Below, one piece after another: positions 56,753 through 64,000 of a stretch of 64,000 nt of DNA. Source of the DNA: Streptomyces olivaceoviridis (lineage in GTDB: Bacteria > Actinomycetota > Actinomycetes > Streptomycetales > Streptomycetaceae); assembly GCF_014650115.1 (NCBI RefSeq), contig NZ_BMUI01000024.1, positions 50,081 through 114,080 of the forward strand. The letters run 5' to 3'. Below the pieces are notes generated by a model. The model did no database searches and was not told where the DNA came from. It saw only the letters and a program-made list of their open reading frames with translations. The position numbers and the translations under genes are program-made. Position 1 is the stretch's first letter. Each line of letters opens with the position of its first letter.

Positions 56753-57313
56753 GTGCGGCGGCAGCTGATGTGGATGCTCGTGGCGCGGGGTGCGGCGGCC
56801 CTGCTGTTCGGGGTGGTCGCCCTGGTGTGGCCGGGGGTGACCGTCCTCGCGCTGGCCCTCCTGTTCGGCGTGTACGCGCTCGCCGACGGCCTCGCCCTCC
56901 TGGCGAGTGCCTTCCGCCGGCAAGGGGACGGCGCCCATCGCGCGGCGCACGCGACCGGGGGTGTCCTGGGCATCGCCGTCGGCGTGGTCAGCATCGGCTG
57001 GCCCGGCGTCACCGCCCTGGCCCTGGCCGCGCTGACCGGCGCCTGGGCCGTGACCACCGGCGCCGCGGAGATCTGGGCGGCGGTGCGCTTCCGGCACGAA
57101 CTGCACCACGAGTGGGTGCTGTTCCTGGCCGGCGCGGTATCGGTCGCCGCCGGTGTGCTCGTCTGGACCCGGCCGGACGTGGGCGCGATCGGCATCGCGC
57201 AGGTCATCGGTGTCTACGCCCTGGTCAGCGGTGCGCTGGTGCTGGCCGCGGCCCGGCGGCTGCGCGGTGCGGCCATGGCGGGACACCCGGTCCGCCACGC
57301 GCGGCACGCGTGA
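56753..57313 (+). CDS. HdeD/DUF308-family membrane protein
   Basis: 186 residues from GTG at 56753 with AAGGGGTG upstream. It has six membrane helices in three pairs with the characteristic LFGVVALVWPGVTVLALALL and a related second copy (IAVGVVSIGWPGVTALALAA), which is the internal repeat of the family. The function is unknown beyond a link to acid and stress responses in Enterobacteria. An N-terminal GTG two bases earlier is an out-of-frame alternative. Confidence 0.88.
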   Translation: MRRQLMWMLVARGAAALLFGVVALVWPGVTVLALALLFGVYALADGLALLASAFRRQGDGAHRAAHATGGVLGIAVGVVSIGWPGVTALALAALTGAWAVTTGAAEIWAAVRFRHELHHEWVLFLAGAVSVAAGVLVWTRPDVGAIGIAQVIGVYALVSGALVLAAARRLRGAAMAGHPVRHARHA

Positions 57314-57488
57314 GAGGGAGCGGGAGCGCCGGAGCGCACGGCGACGCGGGGGTGCCCCGGACCGTACGGTCCGGGGCATCGCTCCGCGCGGCCGGGGCGA
57401 GAGGACACAGCATGTTCACGCGGACACCCGGTGGCCGGGCGTCCCGTGGGCACCCGTCCACGGTTGCCTGCCCGGAGGGAGCCCGACC

Positions 57489-57686
57489 GTGGTCATCGTT
57501 GCCTGCCTTCTCCTGCCCTTCGTGGGGCTGCTGTTGTACGGCATGGACCGTGTGGAGGACTGGCTGACGCGCTCACCGGAGCCGCCCCGCCATGCCGGTG
57601 CCCGTCGTCTGCGTCTGATCGCGGGCGGCCGGCACGAACCCGCCACCCGCTCCGGGCCGGACCGGCGCTCGTCCCGCGCCGCCTGA
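57489..57686 (+). CDS. Small single-pass membrane protein
   Basis: 65 residues from GTG at 57489, with GGAGGGAG seven bases upstream. One membrane helix (VIVACLLLPFVGLLLYGM) is followed by DRVEDWLTRSPEPPRHAGAR and a basic tail. I recall similar small Streptomyces proteins without a name. Its last codons lie inside a 40-bp tandem repeat, so its C-terminus has probably been changed by repeat expansion. Confidence 0.65.
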   Translation: MVIVACLLLPFVGLLLYGMDRVEDWLTRSPEPPRHAGARRLRLIAGGRHEPATRSGPDRRSSRAA

Positions 57687-57814
57687 GCGGTACCGGCCGG
57701 ACCGGCGCTCGTCCCGCGCCGCCTGAGCGGTACCGGCCGGACCGGCGCTCGTCCCGCGCCGCCTGAGCGGTACCGGCTGGCCCGGTACTCGTCCCGCCCC
57801 GCCTGAGCGGCACC
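57661..57814. repeat. 40-bp tandem repeat spanning the end of the small membrane protein gene
   Basis: Units starting ACCGGCGCTCGTCCCGCGCC begin at 57661, 57701 and 57741, nearly identical, with a diverged fourth from 57781. Each unit contains a TGA, and the first one is the actual stop of the preceding gene. The tract ends 77 bases before the ECF sigma gene. Confidence 0.9.
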
Positions 57815-57891
57815 CGGTATCGCCGGGGGCGTAACGCGGGAGCACCCCCACCGCGTGTAAGAGGTGACGTCCGACCACGAAAGGACACACG

Positions 57892-58389
57892 GTGGGGGAA
57901 GCACCCGCGGACTACCTGGAGTTCGCAGCCGCCCGCAGCGGGCCGCTGTTCCGGACCGCCTGCCTGCTCACGGGCGACTGGCACCTCGCCGAGGACCTGG
58001 TCCAGGAGACCCTCGCCAAGATGTACCGCTCCTGGCGACGGATCAGCCGGGCGGAAGCACCGGTCGCCTATGCCGACACCGTGCTCGTACGCAGCTTCCT
58101 CTCCCAGCGCCGCCGCCGCAGCTCCACGGAGCGCCCCAGCGACCGGCTGCCCGAGACGGCCGCCCCGGCGCGGGACCCGGAGCTGCGGATGGCCCTGCTG
58201 GACGGCCTGGCCCGGATGACGGCCAAGGACCGTGCCGTCCTGGTGCTCCGCTACTGGGAGGACCGCTCGGTGGAGGAGACCGCACAGGTCCTTCAGCTCT
58301 CGCCGGGAGCCGTTCGAGCCCGGAGCATGCGCGCTCTGGAGCGGCTGCGCGCTCTGCTCGGCGACCAGCTGGCCGACCTGACCGCATGA
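57892..58389 (+). CDS. Sigma-E-family (SigE70 type) ECF sigma factor
   Basis: 165 residues from GTG at 57892 with GAAAGGA upstream. Region 2 (RTACLLTGDWHLAEDLVQET) and region 4 (MALLDGLARMTAKDRAVLVL, EETAQVLQLSPGAVRARSMR) are clear. This is the SigE70 subfamily, which is very abundant in Streptomyces. Its stop is 65 bases before a gene for a membrane protein with a short cytosolic head, the usual arrangement of an ECF sigma factor and its regulator. Confidence 0.93.
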   Translation: MGEAPADYLEFAAARSGPLFRTACLLTGDWHLAEDLVQETLAKMYRSWRRISRAEAPVAYADTVLVRSFLSQRRRRSSTERPSDRLPETAAPARDPELRMALLDGLARMTAKDRAVLVLRYWEDRSVEETAQVLQLSPGAVRARSMRALERLRALLGDQLADLTA

Positions 58390-58454
58390 CGAGCACGGCC
58401 GGGCGGCGCTCCTCGCCCGGGCCGGCCGACGCCCCAGACGAACGGAGATCCACC

Positions 58455-59741
58455 ATGTCACGCGACGAGGACCTTGAGCGACGGCTGGCCCGCGCCATGA
58501 CCGGCGCCGCCGAGAACTTCCCGCCCCACTCCGCCGACCTGGTGCGGCGCTCCATCACCCGGGGCCGGCGGATGCGGCTCGTCCGCGCCGCCCAGGTCGC
58601 CGCCGCCACGGCCGCCTTCGCCGTGGTCGCCGCGGGCGGCACCCTGATGGGCACGGACGCCTTCGGCGGCGGGCGGGGCACGCCCGAACGGTCGACGGCC
58701 GGCGGACCCGCCCACTCCACCGTGCGGTCGCCCTCCCGGGCACCGGCGTCCATCAGCGGGGAGGAGATGATCCGTACGCTGAAGAGCCTGCTGCCACCCG
58801 GCGGCACGGTCTCCGCGGCCTCGGGCCGGGGGTCGGAGGGGGACGGCCCGGTCGTCTGGCCGACCGCCGCGCTCACCTACTCCACCGCGAACGGCTCCTC
58901 CGGCATCGACATCACCGTCGCGCGGCTGGATCCCGGCACCTCCGCCGACCAGGGGGGCCAGGGCGGCTGCCTTCCGGTGGAGGTCCGCCCCTACGACAAG
59001 TGCGCCGCCCGGAAGCTCCCGGGCGGCGCGGTGCTCACCACCACCGAGTCGTTCACCTATCCCAGCAGCGACACCGGGCAGAAGCGCTGGTACGTGGTGC
59101 TCACCACCCCGGGCGGAGCGCAGTTGACGGTGCAGGAGTTCGGCGGCGGCAGCGAGAAGGGCTCGGCCGACGGAGCCGACCCGTTGCTGTCGATCGCCCA
59201 GCTGACCTCCGTCGTGCGCAGCCCGGCCTGGAACAAGGCGATCGCCGCACTGCCGGTCCCGCGGGCGGCCCCCGCCACCGGCACCTCCGCCGCGGGACAA
59301 CGGGTGCCCGGCGCCCGGATGACCCGGGTGCTGACGTCACACCTGCCCCGCGGCGGAACCACCTCCGACCTCAACGCGGGCGACGATCTGGTCCAGCTCG
59401 TCTACGACGACGGCCGCGGGAAGAACATGGTGCAGGTCGACGCGCAGTACGGCATGACGAAGTTCCTGGCCCGGCACATGGGCTGCGCCGGCGTGTCCGG
59501 CGACTGCGAGGCCACGACCCTGACCGACGGCACCAAGGTCAAGAAGGTCAAGGGGCGTTCGGAGAAGGGCGGTTCGGCCGCGGTGTGGCTGGTCGACACC
59601 CTGCGTCCGGACGGCCGCCGGGTGGCCGTGCGCGAGGTCAACTCCTACGCCGAGAGCACCCTGGTGACGCGCCCGCGGCCGGCCCTGAGCATGGACGAGC
59701 TCCTGACGATCGCCCTCGACAAGCGCTTCTTCACCGGCTGA
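58455..59741 (+). CDS. Single-pass membrane protein, probable partner of the ECF sigma factor
   Basis: 428 residues from ATG at 58455 with CGGAG upstream. A 40-residue cytosolic head (DEDLERRLARAMTGAAENFP, then SADLVRRSITRGRRMR) precedes one membrane helix (AAQVAAATAAFAVVAAGGTL). About 360 residues are outside and hold two related halves, each with a MIRTLKSLLPPGG/MTRVLTSHLPRGG motif. The heads of anti-sigma factors in this family are often this short. There is no zinc-binding HxxxC motif, so it is not a classical ZAS protein. Role inferred from operon context. Confidence 0.8.
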   Translation: MSRDEDLERRLARAMTGAAENFPPHSADLVRRSITRGRRMRLVRAAQVAAATAAFAVVAAGGTLMGTDAFGGGRGTPERSTAGGPAHSTVRSPSRAPASISGEEMIRTLKSLLPPGGTVSAASGRGSEGDGPVVWPTAALTYSTANGSSGIDITVARLDPGTSADQGGQGGCLPVEVRPYDKCAARKLPGGAVLTTTESFTYPSSDTGQKRWYVVLTTPGGAQLTVQEFGGGSEKGSADGADPLLSIAQLTSVVRSPAWNKAIAALPVPRAAPATGTSAAGQRVPGARMTRVLTSHLPRGGTTSDLNAGDDLVQLVYDDGRGKNMVQVDAQYGMTKFLARHMGCAGVSGDCEATTLTDGTKVKKVKGRSEKGGSAAVWLVDTLRPDGRRVAVREVNSYAESTLVTRPRPALSMDELLTIALDKRFFTG

Positions 59742-59910
59742 GCGCTGCCCCCGAGGCTGCCCGCGTCCCCCTCGGTGACAGAACCGTCACACGACAGCAC
59801 ACAACTGGCGGCCCGCCCGCCGGGTCCAACCACGCGTGACGACGGCACGCTGCCCGCCGTCACCGAGCGCGGCGACACCGCGCGACCCATGCACCCGGGG
59901 GGGGATCACG

Positions 59911-61146
59911 TTGAACACGTTGGCACACAAGGTCCGTTCGTCGGCCGCGGTCTCGGGGACGGCCCTGCTGCTGGCCGCCGCGGGCTTCGGCCTCGCACCG
60001 GCCGCCTCCGCGGAGGAACCGCAGCCGCCGGTGCTGGCGGTCGACACCGCCGCGCCCGCGGAGGTCGGACTGGCCGGACTGCCGGTCGACTTCACCACCA
60101 CGGTCTCCAACACCGGTACGACCGACGCCTCGTCGGCACGGCTGACCTACCGGATCGACGGGGGAGCCGGCCTGCCGCCGAACGCCGTCGGCCTGGAGTA
60201 CCGGCTCGGCGGCACGGAGTGGAAGACGGTGCCGCTGACGTACGCCGGCGGGACGTTCTCCGGCGAGATGCCCGAGACCTTCCCGCTCGCCGCGGGCCGG
60301 TCCCGCACCGTGGAGCTGCGCGTCGGGGTGCCCATGGGCACCCCGCACAACGGCGACAGCAACGGCGGCACCGAGCAGCTGAAGCTGACCACGCTCGTCT
60401 CCTACGGCGCCTCCGGAGCGGCCACCGACACCGACGACGGCACCATCGAGGTGGACGGCCTCGGCACCGGGCTGTCCGGCGTCCCGGCCACCGTGACCGC
60501 CGGCGGCCCCGCCGTCGGCTTCAGGGCCACGGTGACCAACCCCACCGCGTCGGGGTACGAGAACGTCACGGACACGCTGATCACCAGCAGGTACGCCTCC
60601 GTGCAGGTCCTGCGCTCCGGGACCTGGCAGACCCTCACGCCGGTCACCTCGGACGCCGAGGCCGATGTGTACGGGTTCGACGTGATCGGCAAGGACGCCT
60701 CCCTCGCCGCGCACGGCAGCACGGTCGCCAAGGTGCGGGTGAGCTACCGCGAGGACACGCCCGTCGGGAAGACCACCGTGCGGTCCTGTGTGTTCGTCAA
60801 CCAGGGGTCCGTACCGTTCAGCGGCACCACCTTCTGCGGGAAGGAGGCGACCTTGACGGTGCTCGCGGCGGGCTCCACCGGGGGCGCGCCCACCCCGACC
60901 CCGACCGCCCCCGCGACCCGGACCCCGTCCGCGACCACGGCCCCCTCCGCGTCGCCGTCCCCCTCGACCGACGCCCCGTCCGCGACCTCGGGCACGACCT
61001 CCGGCACGTCCGGGGCGAGCTCGCAGCTGGCCGAGACCGGAAGCGACGGGACGTCCACGATCGCCGCGGTCGCCGGCGCCTTCGTCCTGGCCGGAGCGGG
61101 GGCACTGGGCTTCGTGGCCCTGCGCCGCCGCCGCACGCGGGCCTGA
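59911..61146 (+). CDS. Sortase-anchored cell-surface protein (LAETG motif)
   Basis: 411 residues from TTG at 59911 with a GGGGGGG ribosome site. A Sec signal peptide (SSAAVSGTALLLAAAGFGLA to ASA), two beta-sandwich regions (VDFTTTVSNTGTTDASSARL; VGFRATVTNPTASGYENVTD) and a Thr/Pro/Ser linker lead to LAETG at 373-377. A membrane helix (IAAVAGAFVLAGAGALGFVA) and RRRRTRA follow. This is a complete sortase class E-type signal of Streptomyces. Two cysteines (SCVFVNQGS, TFCGKE) may form a disulfide. The role is adhesion or wall display; the ligand is unknown. Confidence 0.88.
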   Translation: MNTLAHKVRSSAAVSGTALLLAAAGFGLAPAASAEEPQPPVLAVDTAAPAEVGLAGLPVDFTTTVSNTGTTDASSARLTYRIDGGAGLPPNAVGLEYRLGGTEWKTVPLTYAGGTFSGEMPETFPLAAGRSRTVELRVGVPMGTPHNGDSNGGTEQLKLTTLVSYGASGAATDTDDGTIEVDGLGTGLSGVPATVTAGGPAVGFRATVTNPTASGYENVTDTLITSRYASVQVLRSGTWQTLTPVTSDAEADVYGFDVIGKDASLAAHGSTVAKVRVSYREDTPVGKTTVRSCVFVNQGSVPFSGTTFCGKEATLTVLAAGSTGGAPTPTPTAPATRTPSATTAPSASPSPSTDAPSATSGTTSGTSGASSQLAETGSDGTSTIAAVAGAFVLAGAGALGFVALRRRRTRA

Positions 61147-61162
61147 CCCCCGGAGCGGCACG

Positions 61163-61196
61163 GGCACCTCCCCCCCCGGGCAGGACGGGAGGTGCC
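61163..61196 (+). terminator. Hairpin after the surface-protein gene
   Basis: GGCACCTCCC (61163-61172) pairs with 61187-61196, 10 bp with a 14-nt loop, 16 bases after the stop. Confidence 0.7.
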
Positions 61197-61313
61197 GGCT
61201 TGCGATCAGTATCCAGGGGTGCTGGTCTGGAGGAGATCTCGCCATCCGGCCGTACGGGACTTCCGTGTGACCGCGGGACGCCCCGTGCTCGCACCCGCCA
61301 CCGGAGGTTCGCG

Positions 61314-61775
61314 ATGACACAGGTCTCCTCTGCCCGCAGTCCACTGCGCCGGACGACGGCGCTGTTCATGGCGACCGTCGTGACGCTCCTCTTCGCGGCC
61401 GTGCTGACGCTCACCTCGGCGAGACACGCGTCCGCCTTGTGCCTCGCAAGTGGCTTCTCAGGCACATGGCGTTCGTCCGACGACAGGCTGAGCCGTATCG
61501 ACGTGTGGTCCGGGGAGGACTGCCGCCTCTACGCCAGGGCCTGGTCCACCTGCCCGAACGACGCCACGCGGGACTGTAGTTGGGGATCGCGTTCGAAGGT
61601 GCTGCAAGCCACCCCGGACAGGAACTTCCGGTTCTTCTCCTACAACTGGAGCAACGCGAGCGAGGTCCTCCAGCTGACGCTGAAGGACAGTGCGCACTTG
61701 TCGGTGTGGGACCACGTCGACTACACGTCCGGCCGGAAGGACGGCTTCACCGTGGCGATGACCAAGGATCGCTGA
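61314..61775 (+). CDS. Small secreted cysteine-rich protein
   Basis: 153 residues from ATG at 61314 with GGAGG upstream. A signal peptide ends near residue 41 (LFMATVVTLLFAAVLTLTSA to HASA). The mature 112 residues have four cysteines (LCLASG, EDCRLY, STCPND, RDCSWG), enough for two disulfides, and many aromatic residues (FRFFSYNWSNASEVLQL, SVWDHVDYTS). The pattern suggests a small beta-rich extracellular protein. No family is recognised. Confidence 0.75.
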   Translation: MTQVSSARSPLRRTTALFMATVVTLLFAAVLTLTSARHASALCLASGFSGTWRSSDDRLSRIDVWSGEDCRLYARAWSTCPNDATRDCSWGSRSKVLQATPDRNFRFFSYNWSNASEVLQLTLKDSAHLSVWDHVDYTSGRKDGFTVAMTKDR

Positions 61776-61973
61776 CCGGTCGGTGCATGGCACCGCTCGC
61801 GGTGTGCTGGGCGTCCGCGGATATCGCGACCTCGGGGTCACCGTTGGTGAAGGTGCGGTCCGAGCGGCGAAGTGACGTTTGAGCATGCCGGTGCGCTGGG
61901 TATTGCGGGCAGCCTGTGTGACGACTGTGACCTGGCTGTGGCCATGGGCCGGCAAGCGAAGTGGGGGATGAGG

Positions 61974-63302
61974 GTGGGTTCTCGTGCGGCACGCCATCGG
62001 CGTGCGGTGAAGCGTCGTGTTGTTGCCGGGGTTTCCGTCGCCGCGGCGGCCGGTATCGCGGCCACCGCGACGATGGCCGTCAACGCCGAGGCGGCGTGGA
62101 CGTCGACGTGGAAGGTGTCGGCCTCCGGCTGGACCCCGGACGATTCCCCCACGGTGTCCGTCGACCGGCAGGGCGACGCCCTACTGGCCTGGAACGCCTG
62201 CGACCTCTCGACGCCGGGCTGCTACTACCGGATCCAGACCAGGGTGAAGACCGCGAGCGGTACGGTGACGCCGATCCGCACCCTGTCGCCCGACGGTGCC
62301 GCGCCGTCCTGGCCCGAGGCCGCCTCCGACGACACCGGCGACTCGGCGGTGGTCTGGCAGCAGGACAGCCAGGTCGTGGGCCGGCGGGTGTCGGCCTCCG
62401 GCAGCCTCGTCGGTCCGCTGCGGAAGCTGTCCACGTCGGCGCCCGCGACCACCCCGGTGGTCGCCGTGACCCCGGGCGGCACCGCGATGGCGGCCTGGAC
62501 GGAGAACCGCGACGGAAGCTGGTACGCGGTCGCCCGCCGCCTCAAGCTCGACGGCACGGTCGGCACGGCCATCACCCTCGGCTCGGGCTCGGCGGAGAAA
62601 CCGGCGATCGGAGTGGACCGCAGCGGCCGGTTCGTCGTCGCGTGGGCACGCGGCTCGGACGTCGTGGCCAGGCGGATCACGTCGACGTCCGTCTCCTCGA
62701 CGAAGGTGCTCACCTCCCCGGTCTCGGCGTACGGCGGTTTCGGCATGGTGCGGGTCGGCGTGGACCGGGACGGCGACGCGGTCATCTCCTACCACTCGGG
62801 CGGCGGTGCCCGCGCACAGGTCTGGGCCTCGCGCTGGAGCCGCACCGGCACACTGGCCGCCCCTCTGCGGATCTCGGCCTCCACCGACAACGTGGGCTTC
62901 CACCACGCCCTCGCGACCGACCTCGACGGCGACTCGGTGATCGTGTGGACCCGCTACGACAGCAGCGGCAAACTCGAACTGCTCGGCCGCCGCCTGACCG
63001 CGGCCGGTGCCCGGGGTGCCGTCACCAGCCTGGGCCCCGGCGACCGCCCCGCCCTGGCCATCGACGACGACGGCGACGGCATGCTGGTCTTCCACACGGT
63101 CGTCCCCAAGTCGACGCCCCCGTACAGCTACACCAAGTCCAGTGCCCGCCTGATCAGCCGTTCCGGCACCTTCGGCACCACGAAGACCCTCACGTCGGAC
63201 GGCCGGGTGCCCCGGGTCGGCACCCGCCCGACCGCCCGGTTCACGGTGGTCTGGCAGCAGGAGAGCTACCCGTACACGATCAAGTCCGTGACCGGTCCCT
63301 GA
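61974..63302 (+). CDS. Secreted seven-repeat beta-propeller protein
   Basis: 442 residues from GTG at 61974; GGGGG six bases upstream supports this start. An alternative ATG is at 61968. After a signal peptide (RRVVAGVSVAAAAGIAATAT to AEA) there are seven repeats of about 50 residues, each with a [V/I/A]-x-D-x-x-G-[D/R]-x-[V/A]-x-x-W core: DRQGDALLAWNA, DDTGDSAVVWQQ, TPGGTAMAAWTE, DRSGRFVVAWAR, DRDGDAVISYHS, DLDGDSVIVWTR and DDDGDGMLVFHT. This predicts a closed seven-bladed propeller. The ligand is unknown. The Asp/Gly-rich loops could bind calcium. Confidence 0.82.
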   Translation: MGSRAARHRRAVKRRVVAGVSVAAAAGIAATATMAVNAEAAWTSTWKVSASGWTPDDSPTVSVDRQGDALLAWNACDLSTPGCYYRIQTRVKTASGTVTPIRTLSPDGAAPSWPEAASDDTGDSAVVWQQDSQVVGRRVSASGSLVGPLRKLSTSAPATTPVVAVTPGGTAMAAWTENRDGSWYAVARRLKLDGTVGTAITLGSGSAEKPAIGVDRSGRFVVAWARGSDVVARRITSTSVSSTKVLTSPVSAYGGFGMVRVGVDRDGDAVISYHSGGGARAQVWASRWSRTGTLAAPLRISASTDNVGFHHALATDLDGDSVIVWTRYDSSGKLELLGRRLTAAGARGAVTSLGPGDRPALAIDDDGDGMLVFHTVVPKSTPPYSYTKSSARLISRSGTFGTTKTLTSDGRVPRVGTRPTARFTVVWQQESYPYTIKSVTGP

Positions 63303-63366
63303 CCGGTTCCCACCACCCCGCTGCTCCTGCTCGGCGGGGTCCCTGCTTCCCTCTGCAAGGAGACAC

Positions 63367-64000
63367 ATGCGCCTACGCGCCGCCTCTGCTCTGCTCGCCG
63401 CCGTCGCCGCACTGGCCGGCTTCGCCGCCACCGGTGCCCAAGCGGACGAGACCCAGACCGACGTCCAGATCAGCAACGTCTCCTTCGACGGCGGCAAGGA
63501 CATCGTGGTCGGTCTCTATGCCAAGACGGTCACGGTCTCCGGGACCTTCACCCACCCGTCGGGCATCCAGGACGCGGACTTCGTCCTGTGGCGTGGACCG
63601 GATGGTGCGAACCCCTACGAGACCTACGACGACCGCATCGTGTCGAACGAGTACTACTCCCACGCGGACTGCGTCGCCGTGAGTGCCACCACCTCCACCT
63701 GCTCGCAGACGATCTCCCTCGAACCGGACTGGAAGTACGGCGGCACCGCGCTCACCAACGCCCACGCCGGCACCTGGAAGGTCAGCGTGCAGGGGGTGGC
63801 CGGCGACGACAGCTGGACCCAGTCGGCGAGCTACACCACGACCCGTCTCCAGCGGGAGTCCAAACTCACCGTGGACGCGGGCCCGGAACCGATCGCCCAG
63901 GGCAAGACCCTCACCGTCACCGGCAAGCTCACCCGGGCCGACTGGGACAACTGTGAGACTCATGGGGCGCCGTTCGGAGCCATGGGCCTGACCCGTGGGA
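63367..64000 (+). CDS. Secreted Ig-like protein, 3' end outside the window
   Basis: 211 complete codons from ATG at 63367 with AAGGAG upstream, still open at the window end. A signal peptide (MRLRAASALLAAVAALAGFA to GAQA), a first beta-rich domain with a probable disulfide (HADCVAVSATTSTCSQ) and the start of a second Ig-like domain (GKTLTVTGKLTRADWDN) are present. After ADWDN the sequence departs from the usual continuation of this repeat (a HxYHGY-type segment) and reads CETHGAPFGAMGLTRG. This could be a genuine variant, a frameshift or the edge of an insertion. Confidence 0.7.
   Translation, partial: MRLRAASALLAAVAALAGFAATGAQADETQTDVQISNVSFDGGKDIVVGLYAKTVTVSGTFTHPSGIQDADFVLWRGPDGANPYETYDDRIVSNEYYSHADCVAVSATTSTCSQTISLEPDWKYGGTALTNAHAGTWKVSVQGVAGDDSWTQSASYTTTRLQRESKLTVDAGPEPIAQGKTLTVTGKLTRADWDNCETHGAPFGAMGLTRG

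Noticed and set aside
57661..57814. Possible CRISPR array
   Set aside because: The 40-bp units abut without unique spacers and there are no cas genes; it is a plain tandem repeat.

Overview
The window is about 72 % G+C, with G or C at nearly every third codon position, many GTG (and some TTG) starts and purine-rich ribosome sites. It carries SpoIIE-type phosphatases, ECF sigma factors, MocR, XRE-TPR and AbiEii-type proteins. Together these point to the chromosome of a Streptomyces or close relative. The aspS-metG end and most genes look like ordinary core or near-core chromosome. I see no phage, integrase or transposase, no rRNA or tRNA, and no CRISPR array.

Layout. 1-3.3 kb: the 3' end of aspS, an orphan AbiEii-type nucleotidyltransferase and metG. 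3.4-8.9 kb: a run of minus-strand genes (von Willebrand A protein with an 11-residue repeat, FUSC-type membrane protein, exo/endonuclease-phosphatase family protein, alpha/beta hydrolase) facing a MocR regulator. 10.5-17.2 kb: membrane proteins, a membrane SpoIIE-type phosphatase, an unrecognised cytosolic protein and a large secreted beta-propeller/Ig-like protein. 17.6-22.6 kb: a small secreted peptide facing an XRE-TPR regulator, a lipoprotein, then a shortened threonyl-tRNA synthetase behind what looks like a threonine-codon attenuator, and a nucleoside hydrolase. 22.6-24.3 kb: a nickel/cobalt permease under a cobalamin riboswitch, divergent from an ArsR repressor, with an ArsR-like operator between them. 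24.4-29.5 kb: alpha-glucosidase, DUF4142 protein, DUF6445 protein, a catalytically altered SDR and an aquaglyceroporin.

29.7-35.9 kb is the most unusual locus: a 1,735-residue protein joining a caspase-like protease to an HSP90-type ATPase and a long degenerate C-terminal repeat array, followed by two tightly coupled genes (a small cysteine-rich protein and a three-TM protein). It resembles the computationally described caspase/HSP90 'conflict' systems of multicellular bacteria and is my main candidate for an uncharacterised system.

36-45.5 kb: a conserved hypothetical protein, an orphan cytochrome oxidase subunit I with a coupled small membrane protein, an ECF41-type sigma factor with its oxidoreductase partner, and a cold-shock group (CspA, DEAD-box helicase, small conserved protein) with a MerR regulator. 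45.5-50.1 kb: gene remnants, a GC-rich repeat tract with a perfect 108-bp duplication, an MFS transporter and a PAS-GAF-SpoIIE phosphatase. 50.1-53.4 kb: a GntR regulator facing a nitrilase-family amidase and an APC amino-acid permease. 53.8-58.4 kb: Fpg-type glycosylase, a sigma-B/F family sigma factor facing an RsbW-type kinase, several small membrane or truncated genes, and a sigma-E-family ECF gene. 58.5-64 kb: its likely membrane partner, followed by surface and secreted proteins (a sortase substrate, a cysteine-rich secreted protein, a seven-repeat propeller, and an Ig-like protein cut by the window edge).
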